Part shown: positions 28,510 through 35,885 of the stretch, piece after piece | Layout: every line of letters starts with the position of its first letter | Numbering within the stretch: position 1 is the first letter of the stretch | NCBI RefSeq assembly: GCF_038505995.1 | Contig: NZ_CP128414.1 | Span: 1 to 64,000, forward strand | DNA: 64,000 nt | Reading direction: 5' to 3' | Source: Candidatus Phytoplasma asteris | GTDB lineage: Bacteria > Bacillota_I > Bacilli_A > Acholeplasmatales > Acholeplasmataceae | Translations under genes and position numbers: made by a program | The notes under the pieces: model-generated | Seen by the model: the letters and a program-made list of their open reading frames with translations, nothing else | Databases searched by the model: none | What the model was told of the DNA's origin: nothing

Positions 28510-28955
28510 TTCTTCGATGGCGATTTCGTATTTTAAAAGGTCTTCTAAAGTGTATTCATCGTCTTCATGAGAATATTTTTCGTTAAAAGGATTGATTCTA
28601 GGTTTGAAATAAACCCCTAAGAGACCTGAAGGAGGATTTTTTAATTTGTTGAAGAAAAATTTACGTCCATAAGGGTTGTATGAGGGTTCTTCGAGGTTAT
28701 AGGTGGAAGTTTGGATATTAAAATATTCTAATATATTAGGGATATCTTCTTTCTCTATAACGTTGATGTCGTATCTTTTCATTTTTGGTTGGGTATTTAA
28801 CCATTCTTCTTGAAGGGTTTGGTAGTCAGCGAGTTTGATTTTAGAATTTGTTTGTTTGTGAAAACAGTTATGAGCAAAAATAGGTTTAACGAATAAAATA
28901 GTGATTAATAAAGAAATGATTAAGAAAACTTTTTTAAGGATTTGGTTCGATTCAT
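28510..28955 (-). pseudogene. Secreted SAP05-like-motif protein, truncated; -1 slippery start region
   Basis: A strong AAAGGAGG site precedes ATG 28955. The starting frame reads MNRTKSLKK and stops. The heptamer A AAA AAG (28935-28929) allows a -1 step that opens VFLIISLLITILFVKPIFA, completing a Sec signal peptide, followed by about 130 residues. These include NPPSGLLGVYF and YTLEDLLKYEIAIEE, the motif shared with SAP05. The frame runs into the PMU end repeat, losing the C-terminus. It is a diverged copy of the gene at 62661, which has the same slippery site. Confidence 0.65.
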
Positions 28956-29018
28956 ATATTTTTGCCTCCTTTGGTTTTTGGTTTAATGGCCTTGCCAGTT
29001 GTGTGGGGATAAAAGAAA

Positions 29019-29042
29019 AAGACCCTGGGAGAGAGGGTCTTG
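29019..29042 (-). terminator. Terminator after the SVM effector genes of PMU-A
   Basis: Stem AAGACCCT / AGGGTCTT, followed on the minus strand by TTTTCTTTTA. A matching terminator is found at the same place in PMU-C (62578-62605). Confidence 0.75.
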
Positions 29043-29062
29043 TTTATATTTGAGTTATTTTA

Positions 29063-29392
29063 TTATTGATTCGAAAGAATATTTATTCTAATATTTTCAG
29101 ATTGTATATGTATATTTCTTATTTGATTTTTTAAATTAATTATTATATCTTGTGGCAGATTATCTCTAGTAGCATTATAAAGTTCTTGAAATAAGTTTGC
29201 TTCATTTAACAACAAATCATGCAAAGTTCTGATTTGTGTTAATATATTGTTGTTAACATTGTTATTTCGGGGTATATTGACATTAGAATTTGCATTATTC
29301 GCCATTACTAGATTATTATTAACTAATAATAATCCCAAAAAAATAAACAAATAAATACTTATTATTTTAAATTGATTTTGTATTTTAAACAT
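29063..29392 (-). CDS. Small secreted protein with SVM signal peptide (candidate effector)
   Basis: A 109-residue protein. The first 32 residues (MFKIQNQFKIISIYLFIFLG... ending LVMA) are the sequence-variable mosaic signal typical of phytoplasma secreted effectors. The mature part (about 77 residues) is Asn-rich and then forms two amphipathic helices suggestive of a helical hairpin. Comparable architecture is known for phyllogens (SAP54/PHYL1), but I cannot establish identity. The pattern of its helices resembles part of the protein at 61974. GGAG precedes the ATG. Sec-dependent export into the plant phloem is the expected fate. Confidence 0.75.
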   Translation of the reverse strand: MFKIQNQFKIISIYLFIFLGLLLVNNNLVMANNANSNVNIPRNNNVNNNILTQIRTLHDLLLNEANLFQELYNATRDNLPQDIIINLKNQIRNIHIQSENIRINILSNQ

Positions 29393-29428
29393 TATTGAAA
29401 CTCCTTTTTTAATTAATAAAAATTATTT

Positions 29429-29833
29429 TTATTCATATTGCCAAAAAATATACATATTTTTAGCTCCATTACCCATTTGTTTTAATTCTTCTAAAGTATA
29501 TTTATCATCTTCATCATCTCTAGTGCTATTATCAAAAAAAACACCTAATAAATTACGAGGTGGATTCTTAATTTTCCAAATAATTGCAAATTCTTCTGTG
29601 TTTCCGTTATAACGCGGACCAGTTAACGTAAAATCAAAATATTGTTTAAATGTTTCATGATTTTTAAGAATATCAATATTTGATACAGTTGTATTAACGA
29701 TTCTCATATCGCCAACAAACTCTTCATTAGGGGCAGCCATTACTTGTTGATTATTAATAATTAAAAATAATCCTAAGAAAATAAATACAAAAAATGCATT
29801 CAATAATAATAAATTATTTTTGATTTTAAACAT
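29429..29833 (-). CDS. Secreted effector, SAP05 homologue
   Basis: A 134-residue protein starting at ATG 29833 behind AAAGGAG. An SVM signal peptide ends at VMA (about residue 33). The mature part begins APNEEFVGDMRIVN and contains YFDFTLTGPRYNG, IWKIKNPPRNLLGVFFD and ELKQMGNGAKNMYIFW. I recognise this from memory as SAP05. That effector bridges plant SPL and GATA transcription factors to the proteasome subunit RPN10 and causes their ubiquitin-independent degradation, giving witches'-broom and delayed ageing. The sequence appears to differ from the AY-WB protein as I recall it. Function is inferred from homology. Confidence 0.8.
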   Translation of the reverse strand: MFKIKNNLLLLNAFFVFIFLGLFLIINNQQVMAAPNEEFVGDMRIVNTTVSNIDILKNHETFKQYFDFTLTGPRYNGNTEEFAIIWKIKNPPRNLLGVFFDNSTRDDEDDKYTLEELKQMGNGAKNMYIFWQYE

Positions 29834-29860
29834 CAATTAAAACTCCTTTTATTTTATTTC

Positions 29861-30174
29861 TCATTCAGTTTTTTCTTTTTCAGAAAGATCATTAAGTAAT
29901 AAATTTTGATTGTTGTTTTCCGAAAATACATAAGATTTTATTTGGTCAAAACGAGCTTCAGTAATTGTAAATTTAGGTTTTTCAGTTTCGCGTTTAGTTC
30001 TAGAAGAACTCATTTTTGAATCATCATTTTCTATTTTTTCTTCTGACGAAAACAATTCTTCTTTTTCTTTTTTGATTTCTTTTTTTCTTGATAAAAACTA
30101 ATAATGACTGATACGATAAGAAAAGTAATAATAATAGTTACTAAATGTTTTTTGAAAAAATTACTAGTATTCAT
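29861..30174 (-). pseudogene. Membrane-anchored PMU protein, frame-broken at A AAA AAG
   Basis: ATG 30174 (AAGGG upstream) encodes MNTSNFFKKHLVTIIITFLI..., a membrane anchor, then YQEKKKS and a frame that stops at 30031. At GAA AAA AAG (heptamer 30085-30079) a -1 step gives EIKKEKEELFSSEEK and continues to TAA at 29861. The joined product of about 104 residues is homologous to the N-terminal third of the intact protein at 60755 (FFKKHW..., RTKRE, IKSYVLSEN-like). The heptamer is the classical dnaX-type slippery sequence in the correct phase. Either decayed or frameshift-expressed. Confidence 0.6.
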
Positions 30175-30351
30175 CAATTTCATTTCCCTTCTGATAATAG
30201 TGATTATTATCAAATATTGAAATTTAAATACATCATTATTATACAACTTTATAAATTAAATTATTTAAAAAAAGTTTTATTTATTAGGAATCATAACCAT
30301 TTCAGGAATTTTAGTTTGACGTTTTTGTTGGAATCGTTGTTGAGCACGAGC

Positions 30352-30811
30352 TTAATTAGGTTTTTGTTGACGAATTTCTTCTCTTATTATATCTCTTTCT
30401 TTTATTTTAAATTCTAATTCGTCCGTTTCTAATGCAAATTTATCAATACGTAATTTATCAATATCTTCTATTTCGTCTTTTTTGTGATCTAATTCTTTAA
30501 TAATTTTTTTATATTCATCAATTACGGATTTTTCTTGACTGTCTATTTTTCTAACTACCTCAATTGATTGACCAAAAGCCTCCTCGATTTTATCGTTTTG
30601 TAATTTATCTTTATATTCTTCTAGTTTCTTTTGGTAGTCTTTTTTGTCAGCTTCAAGTTTGGCTAAATCGTGTTCTATGTCGTTACAATACGAATCTAAA
30701 GTTTCTTTGGTAATCATTGGTGCTGATTCTTTGTTTTCGTTAACTACTGCGTTGTACATATGCCATAAACGATGTCCTTCGTGAAGAACTAAAGTAGTTT
30801 TTGTTAATCTT
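30352..30811 (-). pseudogene. C-terminal remnant of PMU coiled-coil protein
   Basis: An open frame enters from the tra5 element and runs through TTLVLHEGHRLWHMYNAV to a coiled-coil tail ending at 30352. It corresponds to the last third of the 536-residue protein at 59028 (there IVHEVHRAVHFAQQL and the Lys/Glu-rich helix). The N-terminal two thirds are missing. An internal ATG at 30759 lacks a convincing ribosome-binding site. Between 30175 and 30351 there is no other gene. Confidence 0.65.
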
Positions 30812-30912
30812 TGCGCTGTTCCGTTTTTTTAGACAACTTTTTTCTCTAAAATTATTCTTTAAGACTTAAAAATAAGTAGATAATTTCATATCTTTTCAAA
30901 CTAAGGAAATAT
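30812..30912 (+). repeat. Left terminal inverted repeat of the tra5 element
   Basis: Begins TGCGCTGTTCCG and ends near GGAAATATT. It matches the reverse complement of 33188-33288 with few differences. It includes the motif AATTTCATATCTTTTC also found before PMU sigma-factor genes. Confidence 0.85.
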
Positions 30913-30931
30913 TTTTTTAAATTTCAAAAAA

Positions 30932-31012
30932 GTGAGGTGTTCCAAAAGTTTAGACACTTTTTGCTTTTTAAAAACTCTTTAATGCTAACTATTAAGTTAG
31001 TCTTTTTTTATT
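30932..31012 (+). repeat. PMU terminal repeat plus inner hairpin terminator
   Basis: GTGAGGTGTTCCAAAAG, then TTTAGACACTTTTTGC..., matching the other PMU ends. It is followed by hairpin CTAACT-ATTA-AGTTAG and a T run (about 30984-31012). This PMU end is nested inside the tra5 element. Confidence 0.8.
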
Positions 31013-31072
31013 TTCAAAGATTAAAAAAATAATTTCATATCTTTTCTAAAGATGTTTTTAGAAAGGAATTAA

Positions 31073-31342
31073 ATGTTAAGAGAAAAATTATTTAAAGATT
31101 TTTTAAAAAATAAAAAGAATTTAGAAATTCGAGATCAATTAATCGAACTTCATTTACCTTTAGTAAAAAAACTAGTTTATCAATTTAAATATTACCCTAA
31201 ATTTTTAACTAAAGAGGATTTATACCAAGAAGGGGTTTTAGGATTAATAAAATCATTAGCTAATTACGAAGATTTAGGTTATGATTTTATCGCCTACGCA
31301 AATCCTCACCAACCCCATAACACCCCCAAAAAGCCAAAATAA
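31073..31342 (+). pseudogene. Truncated PMU sigma-factor gene (fliA-like)
   Basis: AAAGGAA precedes the ATG. The first 74 residues match the PMU sigma factors at 47122 and 54169 (MLREKLFKDFLKNKKNLEIR... LYQEGVLGLIKSLANY... FIAYA). After that the frame becomes unrelated and ends, so the DNA-binding region 4 is missing. It is a 5' remnant joined to another PMU fragment. Confidence 0.8.
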
Positions 31343-31487
31343 TACCTTTAAAACGCATTTCCCTATCTTCCAAATTAATTATCTTAACGAACAAAAAGAC
31401 TATATTAAAGAATTGATTAGCAAAATAAACATAGACAAGTTAGATACTTTAAAATTATATAAATTAGATGACAAAAAAAGTAGATAA
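31343..31487 (+). pseudogene. Small PMU gene fragment
   Basis: A frame overlapping the broken sigma gene encodes SQNNTFKTHFPIFQINYLNE and a Lys/Asp-rich tail ending KLDDKKSR at 31487. There is no credible start codon. It is probably the 3' part of a PMU gene fused to the truncated sigma factor. Confidence 0.35.
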
Positions 31488-31638
31488 TTATAACAACCCT
31501 ATAAAAACAAACTATAACAAAGAAGCAAACATTATTTATTATCAATTAGAAGATTTAAAACACATCAAAGCATTTTTAATCAAAAGAAAAGTAGGTTATT
31601 GGGTTAAAAAACACATCCTAATTATAAAAGTAATTTAA
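31468..31638 (+). CDS. Possible small hypothetical protein
   Basis: ATG 31468 overlaps the preceding fragment and gives 56 residues (MTKKVDNYNNPIKTNYNKE ... KRKVGYWVKKHILIIKVI). The codon pattern looks coding, but a ribosome-binding site is not evident. It may be a remnant of a PMU gene. No family is recognised. Confidence 0.3.
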   Translation: MTKKVDNYNNPIKTNYNKEANIIYYQLEDLKHIKAFLIKRKVGYWVKKHILIIKVI

Positions 31639-31990
31639 CAAAATAAAAAACATAAAATAAATAAACTTATTTTAACTCATCGTTTTACTATCATTTGATT
31701 TATTAATTTTAATTATCGTTGTATCTTTCATCTATCATTATTATTTTTCGATATATAAATAACTCTCTATTTTCCCTTTCCATTATTAAAGAGAGATGTT
31801 TTAAAAATTAACCAAACAACATCCCTAACGCGCTGAAGCGCTAACAAAAATTATAAGCAAACAAAAACAAAAGAAGAAGAAAAATAAAAATCCCCCAGTT
31901 GCGCGAGACCCCCTTTTTTAAATAAATATAATCATTTAAAGTTATAATGATTATGTATATGATATAAAAAAGGGAAACGATATTTAAATC
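31639..31990 (+). promoter_or_regulatory. tra5 upstream region with hairpins
   Basis: Gene-free. GCGCT-GA-AGCGC (31830-31841) and ATAATCATT / AATGATTAT (31928-31954) are inverted repeats just ahead of the transposase. The second one spans the likely promoter or leader. Such hairpins often limit transposase expression. AAGGGAAA provides the ribosome-binding site. Confidence 0.45.
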
Positions 31991-32953
31991 ATGAAAAAAA
32001 TAGAAAAAATAATAGAAAAAGAAATCCACAAAAATAAATTATTACAAGCTCTAATGAAAAAAAATCAAAAAACTGATAAAAAAACAGTTTTTGAATTAGT
32101 TAAACAATTTAATCAAAAACTAAATTTAACAACCATTTTAAAAACTATCCGAACAAAAAGAAGCACTTATTATTGGTTGAAAGCAGAAAACAAAATCAAA
32201 GCCAAAAAAGAAAAATATTTATTACAACAAAATCGCATTAAAGCTTTGTGTTTACACCAACAATATTTTTACGGTCATCGTAAAATCACTGATTTATATC
32301 AAAAAACCTTTAACGAGTTCATCACCAAGAAAAAAGTTTACACCATTATGAAAAAAAACGACATTAACTGTCGTTTAAGAATTAAAAAAAATAAATATAA
32401 TTATAAAAATAATTTAAAAACTAAATTAAAAGTAGTATATAATTTAATTAATCAAGATTTTATATCAATAGCCCCTTTACAAAAACTCTTTACAGATATC
32501 ACTTATTTCAAAACTCCACAAGGATTTTTATATTTTTCTTGTATTATTGATTCTTTCAACAACCAAATTATCGCTTCCCACACTTCCAAACATCAAAATA
32601 AAGAATTAGTTTTAAACACCATCCAAAAATTACCTCTATTAAAAGAACCTTGTATTATTCACTCAGATCAAGGAACAGTTTATCAATCACAAAAAGTCCA
32701 ACAAACTTTAACGAAAAAAGGTTTTTTAATCAGTATGTCAAGAAAAGCAACTCCACGCGATAACGCTGTAATTGAAAACTTTTTCGGCCAAATGAAAACT
32801 ATCTTACAACATCAACATCCTTTTTTATTTCAAAAATCAACCAAAAAATTAAAAAAAATAATCAATCATTTTCCGAAATTTTGGAACAATCAATGGATTT
32901 TAGCTAAATTAAATTATTCATCTCCTTCTCAATATTCCCAAAATCTTATATAA
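31991..32953 (+). CDS. tra5: IS3/IS150-family transposase (phytoplasma tra5)
   Basis: A 320-residue DDE transposase. The N-terminal region contains the IS150-type OrfB helix (RTKRSTYYWLKAENK) and HxxYGHRKIT-like segment QYFYGHRKIT. The catalytic triad is visible as TDITYF (near 168), HSDQGTVYQS (near 223) and PRDNAVIENFFGQMK (near 260). It appears intact, and a separate orfA or frameshift arrangement is not seen. It catalyses movement of the surrounding element and possibly of PMUs. Followed by a clear terminator. Confidence 0.93.
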   Translation: MKKIEKIIEKEIHKNKLLQALMKKNQKTDKKTVFELVKQFNQKLNLTTILKTIRTKRSTYYWLKAENKIKAKKEKYLLQQNRIKALCLHQQYFYGHRKITDLYQKTFNEFITKKKVYTIMKKNDINCRLRIKKNKYNYKNNLKTKLKVVYNLINQDFISIAPLQKLFTDITYFKTPQGFLYFSCIIDSFNNQIIASHTSKHQNKELVLNTIQKLPLLKEPCIIHSDQGTVYQSQKVQQTLTKKGFLISMSRKATPRDNAVIENFFGQMKTILQHQHPFLFQKSTKKLKKIINHFPKFWNNQWILAKLNYSSPSQYSQNLI

Positions 32954-32989
32954 ATTTATTTTTTAATTTATTTTAATGTTTTAGCCTTG

Positions 32990-33008
32990 AAAAAGAGGTT
33001 CTCTTTTT
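32990..33008 (+). terminator. Terminator after tra5
   Basis: Perfect stem AAAAAGAG / CTCTTTTT with loop GTT, 37 bp after the transposase stop. Confidence 0.85.
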
Positions 33009-33187
33009 GCACATTTTTTTGACCAAAATAACATAATTACGTAAAAAAATAATTATATTTTTATTTTCTTAACGGAATTTTAACTTTTTTTACCTAACTA
33101 TATAGTGTAAAGATAAAATATTAAAAAAATATCTTTTGAAACTAAAGAATTATCAAAAAAATTTTAGACACTTTTTTGAATGAAAAC

Positions 33188-33288
33188 AATATTTCTTTAG
33201 TTTGAAAAGATATGAAATTATCTATTAATTTTTAGTCTTAAAGAATAATTTTAGAGACAAAAGTTGTCTAAAAAAATGCAACAGCGCA
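33188..33288 (-). repeat. Right terminal inverted repeat of the tra5 element
   Basis: Reverse complement of 30812-30912 with few differences, ending ...GTTGTCTAAAAAAATGCA then ACAGCGCA. The preceding 180 bp (33009-33187) hold no gene. Confidence 0.85.
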
Positions 33289-33479
33289 GTTTGAAATATA
33301 GTGTTTTTGTTGACAATAATTTCATAAACAGGTTTTTTTAGATTTTTAAAAAAATAATAACCAATTCCTCCTGTAGTTGCAATTATCATTGTTAAAAGTA
33401 AAAAGAGATTGAAAAAATATCTTTTAGTTAGGATATTTTTTTTATTAATAATATTTTTTGGGTTTTTTTGAATTTTCAT
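33289..33479 (-). pseudogene. 5' remnant of PMU membrane/coiled-coil gene
   Basis: Starts MKIQKNPKNIINKKNI and has one membrane helix, then VYEIIVNKNTIFQT, where the tra5 element begins. It is nearly identical to the start of the 270-residue protein at 50251, so about 200 residues are lost. Confidence 0.85.
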
Positions 33480-33502
33480 TTGAATTAATTTTCCTTTCTT
33501 TT

Positions 33503-33784
33503 TTAATTATTTTCTTGATTTATTAAGGTTTCTAATGGGGTATTTTCCTTATATTCTTGTTGGTTTGAAAATTTTTCATCGATATCCTTTTTTAAATCTT
33601 TTATATTTTTTTGATTATTTGATTTTGGCGTTTCATTTTCTTTTGTTTTTCTTTTAATTGGGTAAGTATCGTTGGGATTGAATAGTTGAAGGAAACTGAA
33701 AAAGAGATATTTAAATACAAAGCATAAACCAGTAACAAATAATGCCCCAGATACAAAACCAATAGTAAAATTAGAATCAGTCAT
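33503..33784 (-). CDS. PMU single-pass membrane protein (93 aa)
   Basis: One N-terminal membrane segment (FTIGFVSGALFVTGLCFVF...) is followed by a charged, probably cytoplasmic, tail. The gene is nearly identical to 49945 in PMU-B. Its ATG overlaps the end of the upstream gene, suggesting coupled translation. Function unknown. Confidence 0.7.
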   Translation of the reverse strand: MTDSNFTIGFVSGALFVTGLCFVFKYLFFSFLQLFNPNDTYPIKRKTKENETPKSNNQKNIKDLKKDIDEKFSNQQEYKENTPLETLINQENN

Positions 33785-34217
33785 TTTGATTTTCCTTTCC
33801 GATTGGTGTGTGTGTTTTTTGAGATTTTAACAATCTTTTTCTTTCTTTTTTAGATTGCCAAATAGCTACTTTATGTTTTTGTTGTTCTATTTGGGATAAT
33901 ATTTCTTCTTGCGAAGTCTTTATTTGTTCTAGTTTTTGAAGTAATAATTGTTCTTGTTGTTCTTGTTTAGCATTTTTTATTTCTAAAGTTTGAAGTTTTT
34001 TATTAGGAAAAAATAGGTTTAGAATAGTTTGTTTAATAAAAACAATTATATTTGTCATTAATTTGAAAATAGGTTTAAAACCAGTAATGATTAATATTGT
34101 AAATAGAGTTGTTTGGATTCCATCTAATCTTCTTTCCATGATTTCAGCAGCGGTAAATCCTTTAGTGTAATTTAATATAAAATTACTAATTATTGTAAAT
34201 ATTGAAAAAATCCACAT
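33777..34217 (-). CDS. PMU membrane/coiled-coil protein (146 aa)
   Basis: Two hydrophobic segments in the first half (IFTIISNFIL; FTILIITGFKPIF) are followed by a Gln/Glu/Lys coiled coil (KQEQQEQLLLQKLEQ). It is almost identical to 49512 in PMU-B but ends with a longer tail that overlaps the next gene. The overall plan (small, two helices, coiled coil) is like a phage holin or an adaptor subunit, but no family is recognised. Confidence 0.7.
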   Translation of the reverse strand: MWIFSIFTIISNFILNYTKGFTAAEIMERRLDGIQTTLFTILIITGFKPIFKLMTNIIVFIKQTILNLFFPNKKLQTLEIKNAKQEQQEQLLLQKLEQIKTSQEEILSQIEQQKHKVAIWQSKKERKRLLKSQKTHTPIGKENQND

Positions 34218-34254
34218 TATTTCCTACTTTCTTAATAATTTTTATAAAATTTAT

Positions 34255-34398
34255 TCATTTGGTTTTAGGTAATTTCTTTTTATTTTTAAAGGTTTTGTTG
34301 GAATGATGTAAATTTAGCCATTTACCTTTGGGGGTTTTGGTAGTTAAACGGTCTTTAAAGTAAGTTCCTCGGTATGCTTCGGTCATTGCATCGCTCAT
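34255..34398 (-). CDS. Conserved PMU micro-protein (47 aa)
   Basis: MSDAMTEAYRGTYFKDRLTT followed by a basic Lys-rich end. GGAG precedes the ATG. It is conserved with the 47-residue frame at 49331 in PMU-B with mostly conservative changes, supporting that it is a real gene. Function unknown; the basic composition could suit nucleic-acid binding. Confidence 0.6.
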   Translation of the reverse strand: MSDAMTEAYRGTYFKDRLTTKTPKGKWLNLHHSNKTFKNKKKLPKTK

Positions 34399-34411
34399 AT
34401 TATTTCTCCTT

Positions 34412-34744
34412 TTATTTTAATTGAAGTTTTTTGACTTCATCTTTAATTGGTTTTGACATTTTAAAACTAACAACCGTTTTTGCGGGTATTTTTAAGTTTT
34501 TACCAGTTCTTTTTCCTGTTTTTTTGCCTGTTTGTTTATTGATGATGAATTTAGTTTCGGGGGTTGTGTGGGCTTTTCTAGTTTTTAAGATAAATTTACC
34601 AATTTTAGAGGATAAAATCACTTCTTCATTTGATGTGATTGCTTTAATTAGAGCATTCTCAAATGAGTTGTAAAACTCTTCGGTTTGGGTTATTGAGGTT
34701 TTATTTACCTCAGCTATTGATTTAATTAATTCTTTTTTATTCAT
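34412..34744 (-). CDS. PMU-encoded HU/IHF-type DNA-binding protein
   Basis: A 110-residue histone-like protein. It starts MNKKELIKSIAEVNKTSITQ and has the FENALIKAI and VVLSSKIGKFILKTRKA-type beta-arm region with a Lys/Gly-rich insertion (NKQTGKKTGKRTGKN), ending PAKTVVSFKMSKPIKDEV. It likely bends or coats PMU DNA. Nearly identical to 48985 in PMU-B and related to 56593 in PMU-C. Confidence 0.85.
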   Translation of the reverse strand: MNKKELIKSIAEVNKTSITQTEEFYNSFENALIKAITSNEEVILSSKIGKFILKTRKAHTTPETKFIINKQTGKKTGKRTGKNLKIPAKTVVSFKMSKPIKDEVKKLQLK

Positions 34745-34804
34745 ATTTTTTTCTCCTTTTTGTTTATAAAAAAAGTCCCTTTTGGAGACTTAATTTTGTA
34801 AATA

Positions 34805-35119
34805 TTATTTAGTTTTGTTGTCTAAAAAAATGACATTTTGAATAATTACTTTGGGTGTGGTTCGTGTTTGGCCTTCGTTTGTGGTATATTTTTGGATGGA
34901 TAATGCGCCTTCTGCATATATTTTTGAACCTTTATTTAAATATGTACTCATGTTTTCAGCTTGATTACGAAAAACGACACAAGGGATGTATTGAACTTTA
35001 TCTTTATTATTAATTACTAAATTGAAATCTATTTTAGGTATTTGTGCGTTGTTGCTATTGATATATTGTTTTTCTAGGTTATGAGCGATATTACCAATTA
35101 ATTGAACTTTATTTAACAT
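34805..35119 (-). CDS. ssb: PMU-encoded single-stranded DNA-binding protein
   Basis: A 104-residue OB-fold protein (MLNKVQLIGNIAHNLEKQYI, ...VVFRNQAENMSTYLNKGSKI). It lacks the acidic C-terminal tip needed by chromosomal SSB to recruit partners. The ATG overlaps the sigma-factor stop by 7 bases, so the two are co-translated. Nearly identical to 47751. Confidence 0.88.
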   Translation of the reverse strand: MLNKVQLIGNIAHNLEKQYINSNNAQIPKIDFNLVINNKDKVQYIPCVVFRNQAENMSTYLNKGSKIYAEGALSIQKYTTNEGQTRTTPKVIIQNVIFLDNKTK

Positions 35120-35748
35120 TTTTTATTCTCCTTATTTTTATAATTTGGGTTTAGTTTTCTAATTGCATTATCTTTTAAATCTTCAATTTGGGAGAGTTTT
35201 AAATTAAGTTTTTGCGCGATTGCATGATTGGTTAGAGGTTGTTGATTAGGTTCGTTGTTATTTTCTAGCGAGATGCCAAAACTTAAACAAATAACATTGA
35301 ATTCATTTTTGCTTAGTTTAGTTTTTAGTTTTTTTATTAATAATTCATGTTTTACTTGTTTTAGCCATAATTGATGTGGATTAAGGATTTTATCCCAATT
35401 AGGTTGTTTGTATTGTTCTTCTTTAAAACTGATATTATTTGGTTTGGTTGTTTTTTGTGGGATTGAAGGTGAATGGCTTTTTCTTATTAGTTCATTGATT
35501 TCCGATTTAATGGTTGGAGTAGCGTAAGCAATGAAATCATAACCTAAATCTTGGTAATTATTAAGGGATTTGATTAATCCTAAAATCCCTTCTTGATATA
35601 AATCCTCTTTAGTTAAAACTTTAGGGTAATACTTAAAATGATAAGCTAGTTTTTTTACTAAAGGTAAATGAAGTTCGATTAATTGATTACGAATTTCTAA
35701 ATTCTTTTTATTTTTTAAAAAATCTTTAAATAATTTTTGTCTTAACAT
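35113..35748 (-). CDS. fliA: PMU-encoded RNA polymerase sigma factor (fliA-like)
   Basis: A 211-residue sigma-70-family protein. Region 2 is visible as LVKKLAYHFKYYPKVLTKEDLY-type text with LYQEGILGLIKSLNNYQ and FIAYATPTIKSEI. Region 4 (helix-turn-helix) is NHAIAQKLNLKLSQIEDL-type near the C-terminus. It is the first gene of PMU-A and probably directs transcription of PMU or effector genes. A hairpin (CTAAAAA / TTTTTAG) lies just upstream of its GAGAGG ribosome-binding site. Confidence 0.85.
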   Translation of the reverse strand: MLRQKLFKDFLKNKKNLEIRNQLIELHLPLVKKLAYHFKYYPKVLTKEDLYQEGILGLIKSLNNYQDLGYDFIAYATPTIKSEINELIRKSHSPSIPQKTTKPNNISFKEEQYKQPNWDKILNPHQLWLKQVKHELLIKKLKTKLSKNEFNVICLSFGISLENNNEPNQQPLTNHAIAQKLNLKLSQIEDLKDNAIRKLNPNYKNKENKKC

Positions 35749-35804
35749 TCAATTCCTCTCTAAAAACGTTTTTTAGAAAAGATATGAAATTATTTTTCAG
35801 TCTT

Positions 35805-35885
35805 GAAACAAAAAAAGACTAACTTAATAGTTAGCCTTAAAGAGTTTTTAAAAAGTAAAAAGTGTCTAAACTTTTGGCACACCTC
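35805..35885 (-). repeat. PMU-A terminal repeat plus inner hairpin terminator
   Basis: On the minus strand it reads GAGGTGTGCCAAAAG then TTTAGACACTTTTTAC, followed by hairpin GCTAACT-ATTA-AGTTAGTC and a T run before the sigma-factor leader. It matches the ends at 30932, 46980 and 54031. Confidence 0.85.

Larger units (their letters stand above)
30812..33288 (+). mobile_element. 2.48-kb tra5 element with about 100-bp terminal inverted repeats
   Basis: The left end (30812-30912) and right end (33188-33288) are near-perfect inverted repeats starting TGCGCTGTT...TTTTTTTAGACAAC. Inside lie a PMU-type end repeat (30932), a truncated sigma-factor gene, leftover small frames, and a complete IS3/IS150-type transposase (tra5) with its own terminator. 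No clear target-site duplication flanks the element, and the two flanking genes belong to different places in an intact PMU. Both points suggest that a deletion or recombination accompanied its arrival. Confidence 0.75.
28510..35885 (-). mobile_element. PMU-A: potential mobile unit, minus orientation, interrupted by a tra5 element
   Basis: Gene order read on the minus strand: terminal repeat (35885), sigma factor, ssb, HU, small membrane proteins, a truncated coiled-coil gene, the tra5 element (33288-30812), a truncated coiled-coil gene, another membrane protein, two SVM effectors and a truncated secreted-protein gene at 28510. The first half parallels PMU-B and the second half parallels PMU-C. 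Replication genes known from complete PMUs (dnaB, dnaG, tmk) are absent, so this is a degenerate unit. Confidence 0.75.

Noticed and set aside
33165-33187. A further PMU end at TTTTAGACACTTTTTTG
   Set aside because: Only about 15 bases match and the inner hairpin is missing; it is probably a degraded end and not listed as a separate repeat.
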